Of a stretch of DNA of 31,305 nt, positions 21,963 through 31,168 are shown piece by piece (position 1 is the first letter of the stretch; the number at the start of each line of letters is the position of its first letter). The stretch covers positions 8,628-39,932 of the forward strand of contig BQKZ01004836.1 in assembly GCA_036244855.1 (NCBI GenBank). Reading direction: 5' to 3'. The position numbers were made by a program, and so were the translations under genes. The stretch is from Temnopleurus reevesii (lineage: Eukaryota; Echinodermata; Echinoidea; Temnopleuroida; Temnopleuridae). The notes under the pieces were generated by a model. The model worked only from the letters and a program-made list of their open reading frames with translations, was not told where the DNA came from and did not search any database.

Positions 21963-23265
21963 ACAAAATCACTATACAACATTAGATATAATCACAATAT
22001 ACAAAATTCATGTATATTTCTGAATACTACATTTCAAACTAGAAAGACCTTAATTTCTTCTCTCTTTTTCACTTTGGCACTAGCAAGTTTATAAAATAAA
22101 CTTGTCAGGTTATGAACACAATATGCTTTAGAGCTACCACATTGCGAAAATCCATGATAATATAGTTACACATGGAAGGAATATACATTGTACTACGGTG
22201 ATATAGTGATATAAACATATAACAATGAAATAATGAGTTGTGATACATTTTATGCATAACTTCACCGAACGGACTTCAGAATTATTTCTGTTTGGTCCTT
22301 TTACTTTTATAGAATCATATTCTAGTATTTATTAGGGAATGGGAAAGTTTGGTCTAGGACACAGTCAAATAATACATCATAAAAGAACACTGGAATGAGA
22401 TTCAGAGTACAAAAAATACACTTTCGTGGTGTTAAATCTCAATAGCTATAATACAAGACACATCAAAGCACCTTTAGATAAACACTTCTACATGAATTTC
22501 AAGTTATATGGTGTCTTTAAAAAGTAAATACAAAATACAAACACACTTTTTAGAGAACTTCTCTGAAACATATACAAAAAACTAAAAATAATACTGAACC
22601 CACACATGAATCTTAATCCATTTTTATAAATAGAGAAATTGCATTAAAAAGACAACAGGAAAGCAAGCACAAGAGAAAAATTCAGACTTGGATTAAAAAT
22701 AGTCTGGCATTGCGAAAGAAAGAATGGAAAACATATTGCTAAAGCTAAACATGATACTCTGTTTCACCTAAAGACAGTAATATTGCATCTATTTCTAAAG
22801 AAACAAACAAAAAAGACAACTTGCAAGTAAAAAAGCATTTACACATTACCCCTATTATTACATCAATTCAAACTTACAGAGTCTTTAAATAATTTCAAAA
22901 TTTTTTAATGGTCTAAAGGACCTTTTTGTGAACTGATATTTTATTACAAATAGCACAAAGCATGGATTGTTAGAAAAGAAAGATTTCTAATATGAAATAG
23001 CCTCTGATAACTAAAAAGATGTCTCTACAATATAGTGTATGTTTGTTTCATAGTTTAGGAAAGGAATCCTCTTCCAGAAACACCAATGTAAGCAGAAGGA
23101 ACAAATGAATTGGACACAAAAGACAACTTCATTCAAGCCTTCACAATAGCTTCATAATCACTAAATCAAATAGCTTCCCTAGTTATTCACTGAACAGGTG
23201 TCACACTTCGTCAACAGATCTCCACAGGATAAGTGAGAAGGAAATTTTTGTGTGGATCAAGCTAT
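21963..23265. other. A/C-biased noncoding stretch
   Basis: No gene, RNA gene or clear mobile element. The plus strand is noticeably A- and C-rich, the opposite of the 12-17 kb region. Confidence 0.35.
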
Positions 23266-23267
23266 TG

Positions 23268-23299
23268 CTTCAATGAATGCTTCAATGAATGCTTCAATG
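23268..23299. repeat. Short tandem repeat, 12-bp unit
   Basis: GCTTCAATGAAT is repeated about two and a half times in succession. A minor local slippage repeat with no evident function. Confidence 0.7.
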
Positions 23300-23699
23300 T
23301 AGGTAATTCATTTTTTCCAAATCATCGTCCCTCCTGATCACAGAGGTGGTATTGTGAAAATGATACAAAGAATGGGCAAAATATACAGTTCCTGTTGTAG
23401 GAATGAATGGGTATAATATATCTGTAATTTTCAGTGCAGGAATTGTTGTAAAGCAAGATAACTTCAATTAAATCAATTATGGATTGTCTGTTAATTGTCA
23501 AAAATATTCAATTCAGTTCTATAGACTGTATATTTCAGCCTAACATCTTATATCCTAAAAATTGAGAGAAATAAAAAAATTACTAATACATGTAAGGGTA
23601 TCTGAGGCCAATAAGTATAATCTCTATGTTATTAAAGTACATATCATTAATAACAAATAACCTTATCTCACATAATGTGGATTATGAGTTACATAAACA

Positions 23700-23879
23700 G
23701 GGGCCGATTGCTCGAAATGGTCTTAGTTATCCGCTTCTTGCTAAGACGTCTTGACTTCTTGTGGCATCCTCCTAACATAGACATTAGCGTCGTTACGACT
23801 ATGATAAGAGGTTGGCACAAGAACTTAAGCCGCCTTAGCATGAAGAGGATAGCTAAGACTGTTTCATGCAATTGGCCCC
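23700..23879. mobile_element. 180-bp near-complete foldback MITE
   Basis: The left arm starts GGGGCCGATTGCTCGAAATG and the right arm is its reverse complement, with about 65 bp of clear pairing per arm (GTCTTAGTTATCC, CTTGCTAAGACG and TTCTTGTGGC have partners) and a short central segment around TAGCGTCGTTACGACTA. The arms together cover most of the element, so its RNA would form a long hairpin. No clean target duplication was identified. Short frames on both strands inside it are by-products of the palindrome. Confidence 0.8.
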
Positions 23880-24131
23880 AGGTTGGCAAATAAACATTCT
23901 GTTCATGACCAATGGGTGGAGCTTAAGTTCGGCTCACGCTCCACGGAAGGCTTTTTTAATGCACGCATTTTTTTTGTGTGTGTTCGTTCCATTGCTTCAC
24001 TGTGTGAGCTGGTTTTTGTACAAGTCAAAATAAGTTTTCACTTTCAGAAAATTTGTTACAAAAAAAAATCATGTTTTTTATGTTGGGAGTTGTCTATGGT
24101 GTTCGGTTTGATGTAATACTACCAACAAGCA

Positions 24132-24215
24132 AATAATAATAATAATAATAATAAATGCAATTAATAAAGTGCATGTATCCACTCCGCGGAGTGCTCAAGG
24201 CGCTTTGCATTATTT
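24132..24215 (-). mobile_element. Retroelement 3' fragment with (AAT)n tail and 12-bp palindrome
   Basis: (AAT)n at 24132-24154 is followed by AATGCAATTAATAAAGTGCA, a perfect palindrome ACTCCGCGGAGT (24181-24192) and CAAGGCGCTTTGC. In reverse orientation this is a short element ending in a TTA-type tail. The CGCTTTGC motif resembles the one in the 13235-13500 repeat. This could be a SINE or LINE 3' end; the family is not certain. Confidence 0.45.
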
Positions 24216-25351
24216 TCTTTGACCTCAAATACCCTTTAAATCTGATCCGTTACTTACAATAAGGCTAAATATACATTCACTACATAACACAAATGGACAA
24301 AAAATACTTCAGCATTTGCATACACACCATTAAATGGGGCAAGAAAACACTACCACAGTAAGAAACAAAAACAGCCCACTTCTTCCCAATAATATATCAT
24401 CACTAAAAACTGTATAAAAAAGACAAAGACATGGTTTAACGATCAAAGACGTAGTTTGACTACACTTCGATCAGGATTAAAAAGTTTGGTTTCTTCTTTA
24501 TGGCAAAGTAACATGATAAAAACAGCTGCAATTAGATCATTTCTTTTTGGTGGACTCTTTCTTGTTATATTGGAATCGTTCATCTATAAATTATCTCTTC
24601 ACTGTACAGTTGTAATGCTGATAAATGTTATTGCAGATATGAGTTGCGTCGCGGACTTTACTTGGTCCGTGGAGCTGCAAATATTTTCACCCCAGTGGAT
24701 ATTGGAAGTGCCTTGATAGGGTACAAATCCTAATATACAGAGCTGCCAACCTTACAGAATATGCAGGGGGATAACATTTAAAATGTGAAATACCACAAAG
24801 CTGAACCATAATATTGTGTCAAAAGAGAACGCATGATACCAACATGACTTAAAATGGTTTGGTTGCCCTCACCCGGACGACCCTCTGATAATTGCCAGAC
24901 ATGAATTTGCTTATCAGTTTCTTACTTTTTGTTTTCACTTTTGTAAACTGAAATTGAAAGATCACATGTAAATTATACATAAACATGTTAAATATGACCC
25001 ATTAAAAGATGCTTGTTTACTTTTTCACTATGTTTCAATTAATATTCCTACATGAATTGTGATTAAAAAATTTGAAAAAGGAAGAAAACTTTTTCTGACT
25101 GATCGATGCTATGTTTCAGCTCTTTGATGACTCACATTTAAATTTCTATCGGCATGCATATTCTGGAAAGTTGACATTTCTAGCATTATAGACCTGGACA
25201 GTGTATCAAAAAGCTATGAAAGAATGACTTTAAGAACATCTGGTATAAGTTCTTTCGCTGAATACTCATGAAGACTATCAATTATTAATCACAAGAACTA
25301 ATACTAGTCATTCTCAAAGTAGTTAACTTGATGAAACACCACCCTTAAAAT
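24216..25351. other. Noncoding stretch without identified features
   Basis: No supported gene. The 86-residue frame at 24456-24716 has no domain and unusual composition. The plus strand is mixed in bias here. Confidence 0.35.
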
Positions 25352-25480
25352 GCCCCAGTCACACCGAAGCCCAGAAGCAACATGATTCAAAACGATTCTT
25401 CGCTCAAAGGCAGTTAACTGTAGACTTTACACAGACTCATGGTCAATTGTGTTATTTCTGGGCTTCTATGCGACTGCGGT
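25352..25480. mobile_element. Foldback element copy A (CCCCAGTCACA family)
   Basis: CCCCAGTCACACCGAAGCCC at the left and GGGCTTCTATGCGACTGCGG at the right are inverted repeats. The shared internal blocks AGAAGCAACA-GATTCAA and CAGTTAACTGTAGAC also occur in the copy at 30388-30511. Length is about 129 bp. Noncoding; the target site is unclear. Confidence 0.75.
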
Positions 25481-27182
25481 TGACACAGATTTCTAAAATT
25501 AGTCAAGGCATGGTTAATACACGACCGAAACTTCGGTACAGACCGTCTATTCCAATGATCAGAATTTAAAGACTATGGCACGTATCAAAAAATGGCACTA
25601 CGATTAGGATTGGTTATTCGAAGGCAGAGATCGGGGAGCTTGATAAGATTTTGGATTGATTGAACAATTTATTCTTGTCTCACTTTTGTATTACTCCACT
25701 CTCTCTCTATCTCTCTCTCTCTCTCTCTCTGTCTCTCTGTCCCCCTCTTGCTTTCTTTTGAGCAAGCGTATTTTCGGTTTCTGTGAACAGAAGCCTTTGG
25801 ACGATAGAATACGAGGGTGAAACTTACGTGTTCTATAAATGACGTAATTCATTCCTCACATCACTTGTGCGCTGGTTATTTATTGAGCATGTCGGTTGCA
25901 CACTCGTTTTGTAGCATCCACAGACCTCCATCAATCAAAATTAAAACAGCTGAGTACTTTCCTTACTTATTTCTAAAGACACAACTAAACACCTCCCTTT
26001 TATGCTCTTATTTTCCACTTATCTATCATTATCATTATTCCTTTTGTTATATTCAAACAAACAATTTCTTTCTTTTTTCTATTCATCATTACACCTCTCA
26101 CACTTTTCTTTAGGCATCTCGATCTCTGCACGTGTTTCTGCTTCTTTCGATCTTTCTCAATTTTTTTTTTCTCTCTCTCTCCCTCTCTGTATTCCCCTCG
26201 CCTGTATCTCTCCTTTCCATAGTGATTCTTTTTCAAACATTCCCCTAGAATAGACAGATTTTTAAGACCGAATGACAAATCCTTTTTAGAAATACAATAT
26301 TGTGTTACTTGCAGGCAAGATCAGAGCTATCAACCTCAACAAATTTTCAGCAAAACCCTTAAAATCATCCTACACATGTTGCATTGTCTATATCAGAAGG
26401 GACAAAATGTAAAATTAGGATCTCTGTGATTCACGAGAGAGAACATCACCGCTCGATTTTCCCTATCATATAAGGGAATGTATAATCCTGCAGTCTCAAA
26501 ACATACATTGGCATACCTGCCAAGAAAATGTTTTTTTTTTTCATTACGTTGAAGAAAGGGTATCGATCCATATCAAAACTGCTCCAATATACAGATGTGG
26601 ACTACAAACCAATTGCCTGGAACAGAAAATATTGAAATTTAAGGCCTGGAGTTGGAAAAAAAACTTGTGAAGTGTTTGGGCATTGTCAAGACTATACTCG
26701 GGGGTTGTTTGCTTGCATGTCCTCAGTGATACCATTCTCTAAAAATCATCCAATTACGACCTTTAGACACATACAGGAGAGCAACATAGACCATTCAAAG
26801 GCAGCAAAATACAGATGTGACCTTTCATCATGAAAACTGGCAGTAACTCACAAAACTAAAAGAAAATCTAAAAAATATAGGAAGAATAGATTATATATAT
26901 GACTTGACGATTCCAGCTTGAACCAGCATTTAGTATTGATGTCCAGCTTTCAACCTATTCTGATGACTGCCAATCTTGTGAAAAGTATTCTGTGTGTTTC
27001 TATAGGTTTATGCAGGTGCTCTTATTTTATCAGTGTTTCACACTGAAATATAACTGACTATCAAATACTGGGACCCTAGGTTACGGAAAAGACAAAATGG
27101 GAGGGGGGGGGAAAAAGAGAATTCTGACTTATTGCCAGTTTTCAAGGGTTGAGTCACATCTTTGTGAAAGGTTCAAGCATCA
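25481..27182 (-). other. 3' flank / candidate 3' UTR of the PRDM9-like gene
   Basis: The region lies downstream of the minus-strand stop. On the minus strand AATAAA hexamers occur as the reverse of 25879-25884 and 25668-25673; neither can be assigned. It contains CT microsatellites at about 25698-25740 and 26163-26190 and a G9 run near 27103. No other gene was recognised; small frames here are by-products of the CT tracts. Confidence 0.4.
25698..25740. repeat. (CT)n microsatellite
   Basis: An almost uninterrupted CT run with single TAT and GTC interruptions. A second, shorter CT run is at about 26163-26190. Confidence 0.9.
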
Positions 27183-29809
27183 TCAGAGTAACAGCATGTT
27201 CTGTTGAGGAGGCGCCACTGCCTCGCTTCCAGGAAGGGCAAGGTTCTCAGGGAACTGATGATTCTGAAGATGCTTCTGCAAGGCGCTGTTCACAATGAAC
27301 GACTTACCACAAACAGGGCAATGGTGAGGATTCACCTCAGTGTGGATACGTTCGTGCATGTTCCTTGCGCTGCACTGCGAGAACCGCTTGCTGCAGAAGC
27401 GGCAAGGGTAGGGTTGCTCGCCGATGTGGGTACGGACATGGATCTGCAGGTAGCGGCCCTGCGTAAACGTCCGCCCACAGATGTTGCAGATGAAGGGACG
27501 GATCCCATGCACCTTATCATGGTGGGCAAGCGCAGTGGTGTCGTCGAAGCTCATGTTGCAGAACCGGCAATTGTACATCGGTCGCATTGAGTTCGACTGA
27601 TCCACCAGGTTATGCAAATTGTAAGCTGGAATGGTATCGTTTGGAACATCTGGGCTAGGCAACGGCATAGAATCAATAGGCGAGAGTGGACTGAGTTTAT
27701 AGTCCCCGTTTCTGACATGTATCCTTTCATGGACATTGCGCGAGCTTCCTTGCGTGAAGCGCTTGGTGCAGTAGCGACACTGATAGGGCTTCTCGCCAGT
27801 GTGGGTACGTTCATGGATTTGAAGATATCGACCTTTACTAAAGGCCTTTCCACAGAAGCCGCAGACGTGGTCCCTTGGTCGCATGTGCGTTTGCTCATGG
27901 CTGACCAGTAAGGCAGCATCAGTGAAGGTTTTATTGCAGTAGCGGCAGCTCTGGATTGCTGGACGCGCTGGAAGATTTGGCACAGTGGAATTCTCGCTGT
28001 TCACTACGACTTCATTCCCCTTCTCTCCCTTCTCGTCCTCGACCGCTTCCTTTGGATCCTTCGGTTCTTCTGCTTGCTGGGATTTCTGTTCCGCATCTTT
28101 GGCAGCTTTGATTCTCTCGTGGATCCGTTCATGGGCGTTCCTGGAGCTGGTCTGACTGAAGGTCTTGCCACAGTACTTGCAGGAGTAAGGCTTCTCACCG
28201 GTGTGGATGCGCACGTGGATCTCAAGGTAGCTCCAGTGCGTGAATCGCTTGCTGCAGATGTCACAGGAGAACGGGCGCAGGACATGGGACTGCTGGTGCT
28301 GCTGCAGTTCTGAGGAAGACGAGAAGACCTCTGGACACTGCCTGCAGGGGAACACCTGTCGCTGCGGTAGCTGCGTGGGATGTGGGGGTGGAGGCTGCAT
28401 AAGCATGGGTGGGGGGCCTCCATTCGACAGGACAATGCAGTCATGCCGGAGCAAATCTCTGCTTCGTTTGAAGCTCAGACCGCATTTCTTGCAGTCGTAC
28501 ATCCCCCAATTGCCATGCTTCTGTTCATGGACGTTACGGGATGTCATCTGATTGAAGCGTTTCCCGCAAGTCCTGCAGGGGTAAGGCTTCTCGCCAGTAT
28601 GAAGACGCTCATGCACACGGAGATACGCCTTCTGGTTGAACCCACGCCCACATACGCCACAGACATACGGTTTGAGGGAGCTATGTGTCAACTCATGCTG
28701 CATCAACTGGCTAGCAAAAAGAAAACACTTCCCACAGAACCTGCACTGGAATGGCTTAGAATCATTGTGGATACGCTTGTGCGTTCGGAGGTGGCTACCG
28801 TCACGGAACTTCATCCCGCACGTTGGGATGTCACACATGAACGGCTTCACCCGAGTGTGGGTTCTTTCATGGGTGTTGCGTGCGCTGCCTTGTGTAAAGG
28901 ACTTGTTACAGAAGCGGCAACTGTAGGGTTTCTCACCTGTATGGATGCGAATATGAGTGCGGAGATACTCCTTGTGGCTGAAGCGTTTCCCGCAGACGTT
29001 ACAAAGGAATGGCTTGTTTGCGGCGTCCACAGCGGCTTGAGCATCTCCATTTTCAGTCGTCCTAGAGCCCTGCATGCATGCATGCCCTTTGAGGTCTTCC
29101 TTCGTTGGGAACAGATCACCACACATCTCGCATCTCTGACCATCGACAACACTATGTGTAATCATATGCGCATTGTACACCAGCTCAAGAGCAAACTGCT
29201 GCCCACATACCCCACAAACAAAACCTTTCCCGTCTCTCTCCGACTCTTCTGTCCCGTTCCCGTTGACTCCATTATTAGATTCACCGCCTTCACTTACCCT
29301 TCGTTCATACTCCCCATACCTATGTAACCCAAGATCCAGCATAGGCTCCCCATTTCTCATGACATATCCACTCAGCCTCTCGTTCTCTCCCTCCGACCTT
29401 TGACCTACGAGGTCGCAACCATCCAACCCCTGACCTCCGTTTTCGTACCCTTCCATCCTCTCATCCTTCTGTGCATGCTCTCCCCTATCCTCCCCTCCAT
29501 TTTCAAACGAACCATGATCTCTGCCTTCTGAACCATGACCTCTCGATTCAGCAACCTGCTCCTCTGACTCTAAACCTTCACCTCTGACCTCCGACCTCTG
29601 ACCTGTGAACCCCCTATCAGCAAACCATTCAGCTGCCTCTGCCTCTGCCACCATTGCTGCCAGCGTCTCCCTGTCGATGCTCTTGAGGACATGGTGACTG
29701 GTTGATGAGCCTTTGATGACCTTGTTGTGAGAGTAGCGGAGATGGCGGGCTAAGTAGATGGCAATAGTGAACAGTCGGCCGCAGAAGTCACACTTGTAGG
29801 TTCCAGATT
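27183..29809 (-). CDS. PRDM9-like gene, terminal exon: isolated finger, acidic linker, zinc-finger array
   Basis: The frame is open from 29837, but the exon starts at 29809 after acceptor AG (29811-29810) preceded by TTGTTTTCTCTGCTTCTTCA. Phase 1 joins the SET exon to give ...YDSS-K-SGTYKCDFCG. Order, numbered from the frame's first residue at 29837: isolated C2H2 finger C16-H37 with H-x4-H spacing as in the proximal finger of PRDM9; an acidic Gly/Glu-rich linker (about 41-205); then about 19 fingers (208-860), two of them degenerate with an H-x-C end. Five A-B finger pairs recur: A has Y-L-x-x-H-x-R-x-H, B has Q-x-S/T-x-R-N-x-H-E, mostly joined by HTGEKPY. In every B finger the core Leu is Arg (R320, R434, R566, R700, R825). 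Stop TGA at 27185-27183. The nuclear DNA-binding half of a putative histone methyltransferase. Symbol withheld because the array is not PRDM9-like in its contact residues. Confidence 0.93.
29393..29603 (-). repeat. AGGTCA-type heptad repeats within the linker coding sequence
   Basis: On the minus strand AGGTCAGAGGTCGGAGGTCA spans 29603-29584 (three half-sites, spacing 1) and AGGTCAAAGGTCGG spans 29406-29393 (two half-sites, spacing 1). Further single AGGTCA words lie near 29436 and 29541. Translated in frame, both clusters give the peptide G-Q-R-S-E, so the coding linker seems to have grown from a 7-bp DNA repeat. The spacing-1 direct repeat is the DR1 pattern bound by HNF4/RXR/COUP-TF-type nuclear receptors. 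Confidence 0.7.
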
Positions 29810-30088
29810 CTGTGAAGAAGCAGAGAAAACAATACACGTAGTTAAAAATTTGGCATAAAGAAAAAGCATCATCTATTATCTGGTCTTATATCAAGGCAAA
29901 AAAGGAGAAAAATACATAAATCAATGACTCAACGAACTATCAAACTGCATCATAACTAGAGGTTAATCAAGGCACACAGCTACTTTATGCGTATTAGTGA
30001 CATTACTGTAGAAGTAAATGAGCCTTCCATAAGTATCTTTTGATTAGGTAACCCCATGCGTGACAAGTTCCGCATCCCTTTAACTTAC
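29810..30088 (-). other. Intron between SET exon and zinc-finger exon
   Basis: A 279-bp intron with donor GTAAGT (first base 30088) and acceptor TTCACAG (AG at 29811-29810). Both sides are phase 1. No feature seen inside. Confidence 0.85.
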
Positions 30089-30341
30089 TTGAATCATACA
30101 TAAGGTTGGTCAATTCCGAGACGGCGTCCAACTTCTTGGCGAACTCCTCGCCGTAGTAAACCAGGAGCTCCGTCCCAGGTTCGATAGGTTTGCAGGTGTG
30201 GTAATAGATTTCTCCGAGGTACTGGAAGGCCACTAGGTTCTGCTCCGACAAGCTACGGGCGCAGTTGACGAAGCGGAGCCAGTTGCCCTTCCGCTCGTTC
30301 TTACCGTCGATGCAGTGGATCACTCGGCCCTGGACACAAAT
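30089..30341 (-). CDS. PRDM9-like gene, exon encoding C-terminal half of PR/SET domain
   Basis: Acceptor AG at 30343-30342 follows TTTTGTCGTTTCTTCCC; donor GTAAGT begins at 30088. The exon encodes ICVQGRVIHCIDGKNERKGN, then WLRFVNCARSLSEQNLVAFQ, YLGEIYYHTC and KPIEPGTELLVYYGEEFAKK, then LDAVSELTNLMYDSS. The N-C-A-R...E-Q-N-L-V-A-F-Q-Y, Y-x-T-C and E-L-L-V-x-Y-G-x-E signatures are those of the PRDM9/PRDM7 (Meisetz) branch of PR/SET domains, which methylate histone H3 (family knowledge). The YYHTC and YYG tyrosines in the catalytic region are kept; the Trp usual before YG is Tyr here. The N-terminal SET half and earlier exons must lie beyond 30344, probably outside the window. PRDM11 is a less likely alternative because of the finger array. 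Confidence 0.88.
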
Positions 30342-30387
30342 CTGGGAAGAAACGACAAAAAGATGTAATGAAACTTCATTTGGTTAT

Positions 30388-30511
30388 GCCCCAGTCACAT
30401 AGAAGCCTGGAAGCAACACGATTCAACACAACTCTTTGTTTGGAGGCACTTAACTGTGAACTACACACAGAGTCGTTTTGAATCGTGTTGCTTCTGGGCC
30501 TCTATGTGGCC
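30388..30511. mobile_element. Foldback element copy B (CCCCAGTCACA family)
   Basis: CCCCAGTCACATAGAAGCC...AGCAACACGATTCAA on the left pairs with TTGAATCGTGTTGCTTCTGG...CTATGTGG on the right, about 38 bp per arm. It is the same family as 25352-25480 and somewhat better paired. It lies in the intron just upstream (minus strand) of the SET exon, about 50 bp from the acceptor. Confidence 0.8.
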
Positions 30512-30801
30512 TTACCTATCTATACTGCAACATTTTGGACACAGAAATCTTGAAAACCAAAATTCAAGCAAGTTGAAACATAAACCAGAAATAATTTAGC
30601 CTCAACTGTTTTGAAAAACCCTTTGACAAATTTCAATAAAGGATGCATGTTCAGAGGAGTACTATTATGTGAGACTCTGTAGTTGAGTGCTGTGTAGTTC
30701 CTGTGAGTTCGAGGGACATTTGTCACATTTGTCCAGGTGTTGTGTAATAAATTTTATAGGGTTGGCAACTCTGGATATGCTTGACCCCCTAACCTGACCC
30801 A

Positions 30802-31110
30802 AAAGGATGGAAGTGGCTACCCTGGGTAAATATAATTATCATGATTTATTCCTTCCCGTGCATATCCAAAGGCCTTTCTAATTAATCACAACCTCCCTGG
30901 TATACGGGCCAAACCTCATCCCTTTGGGAATAACGCCCTCTGCCAAATCTCTCTCTCAACCACAGATGACAGAAGTGGCTACCCTGGGTTATGAAATATA
31001 ATTATCACAGTTTATTACCTCCCAGGCGTATCCACTCTAGTAGCCTGCGTCGTAGCTTACAACTTCCCCGGCATAGGGGCCAAACCGCACCCCTTTAACC
31101 CTAACTAGGC
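30802..31110. repeat. Two-unit tandem repeat, 162-bp period
   Basis: AAGTGGCTACCCTGGGT occurs at 30811 and 30973, followed in both by ATATAATTATCA-x-x-TTTATT-CCT, a CC-TGCATATCC/GGCGTATCC block, a GGTATACGGGCC/GGCATAGGGGCC block and CCAAAC-x-CA-CCCTTT. The second unit runs into CTAACTAGGCTGGGC at its right. Divergent (roughly 70-80% by eye), noncoding. Confidence 0.7.
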
Positions 31111-31145
31111 TGGGCTGTTTTGGGAGTTCTTATAGCCGGGAGGGG

Positions 31146-31168
31146 GGGGGGGCCTCCCAGGCCCCCCC
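31146..31168. other. Perfect GC hairpin next to G11 run
   Basis: Seven G then CCT (31146-31155), a three-base CCC loop, and AGG then seven C (31159-31168) form a perfect 10-bp stem. It starts inside an 11-G run (31142-31152). The flanking sequence (CTCGGCCGTCGATCGCGC, CGCCGCGAAAATTTGCACGC) is unusually CpG-rich for this window and may be part of a repeat element that continues past the edge. Confidence 0.7.

Noticed and set aside
23675..23893. Plus- and minus-strand frames of 72 and 66 residues
   Set aside because: Both cover the 23700-23879 palindromic element; similar peptides on the two strands reflect the inverted repeat.
24456..24716. 86-residue plus-strand frame
   Set aside because: No domain or conserved pattern; a frame of this size is expected by chance in this much sequence.
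28380..29327. 315-residue plus-strand frame opposite the zinc-finger exon
   Set aside because: It is the antisense shadow of a strongly supported coding exon with regular finger codons; no domain of its own.
27183..29809. Calling the array a typical PRDM9 hypervariable minisatellite
   Set aside because: Fingers differ in backbone and linker while contact residues are repeated, the opposite of the expected pattern.
29810..29837. Start codon at 29837 for the minus-strand zinc-finger protein (MYCFLCFF...)
   Set aside because: The stretch is the pyrimidine-rich 3' end of an intron; splicing to the SET exon in phase 1 is better supported.
30003..30088. Continuation of the SET frame past the donor (KLKGCGTCHAWGYL...)
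   Set aside because: A consensus GTAAGT donor at 30088-30083 matches the phase of the next exon; the extension has no SET-family similarity.
30520..30726. 68-residue minus-strand frame as an upstream PRDM exon
   Set aside because: It shows no SET, KRAB or SSXRD similarity, and I see no splice sites supporting it.
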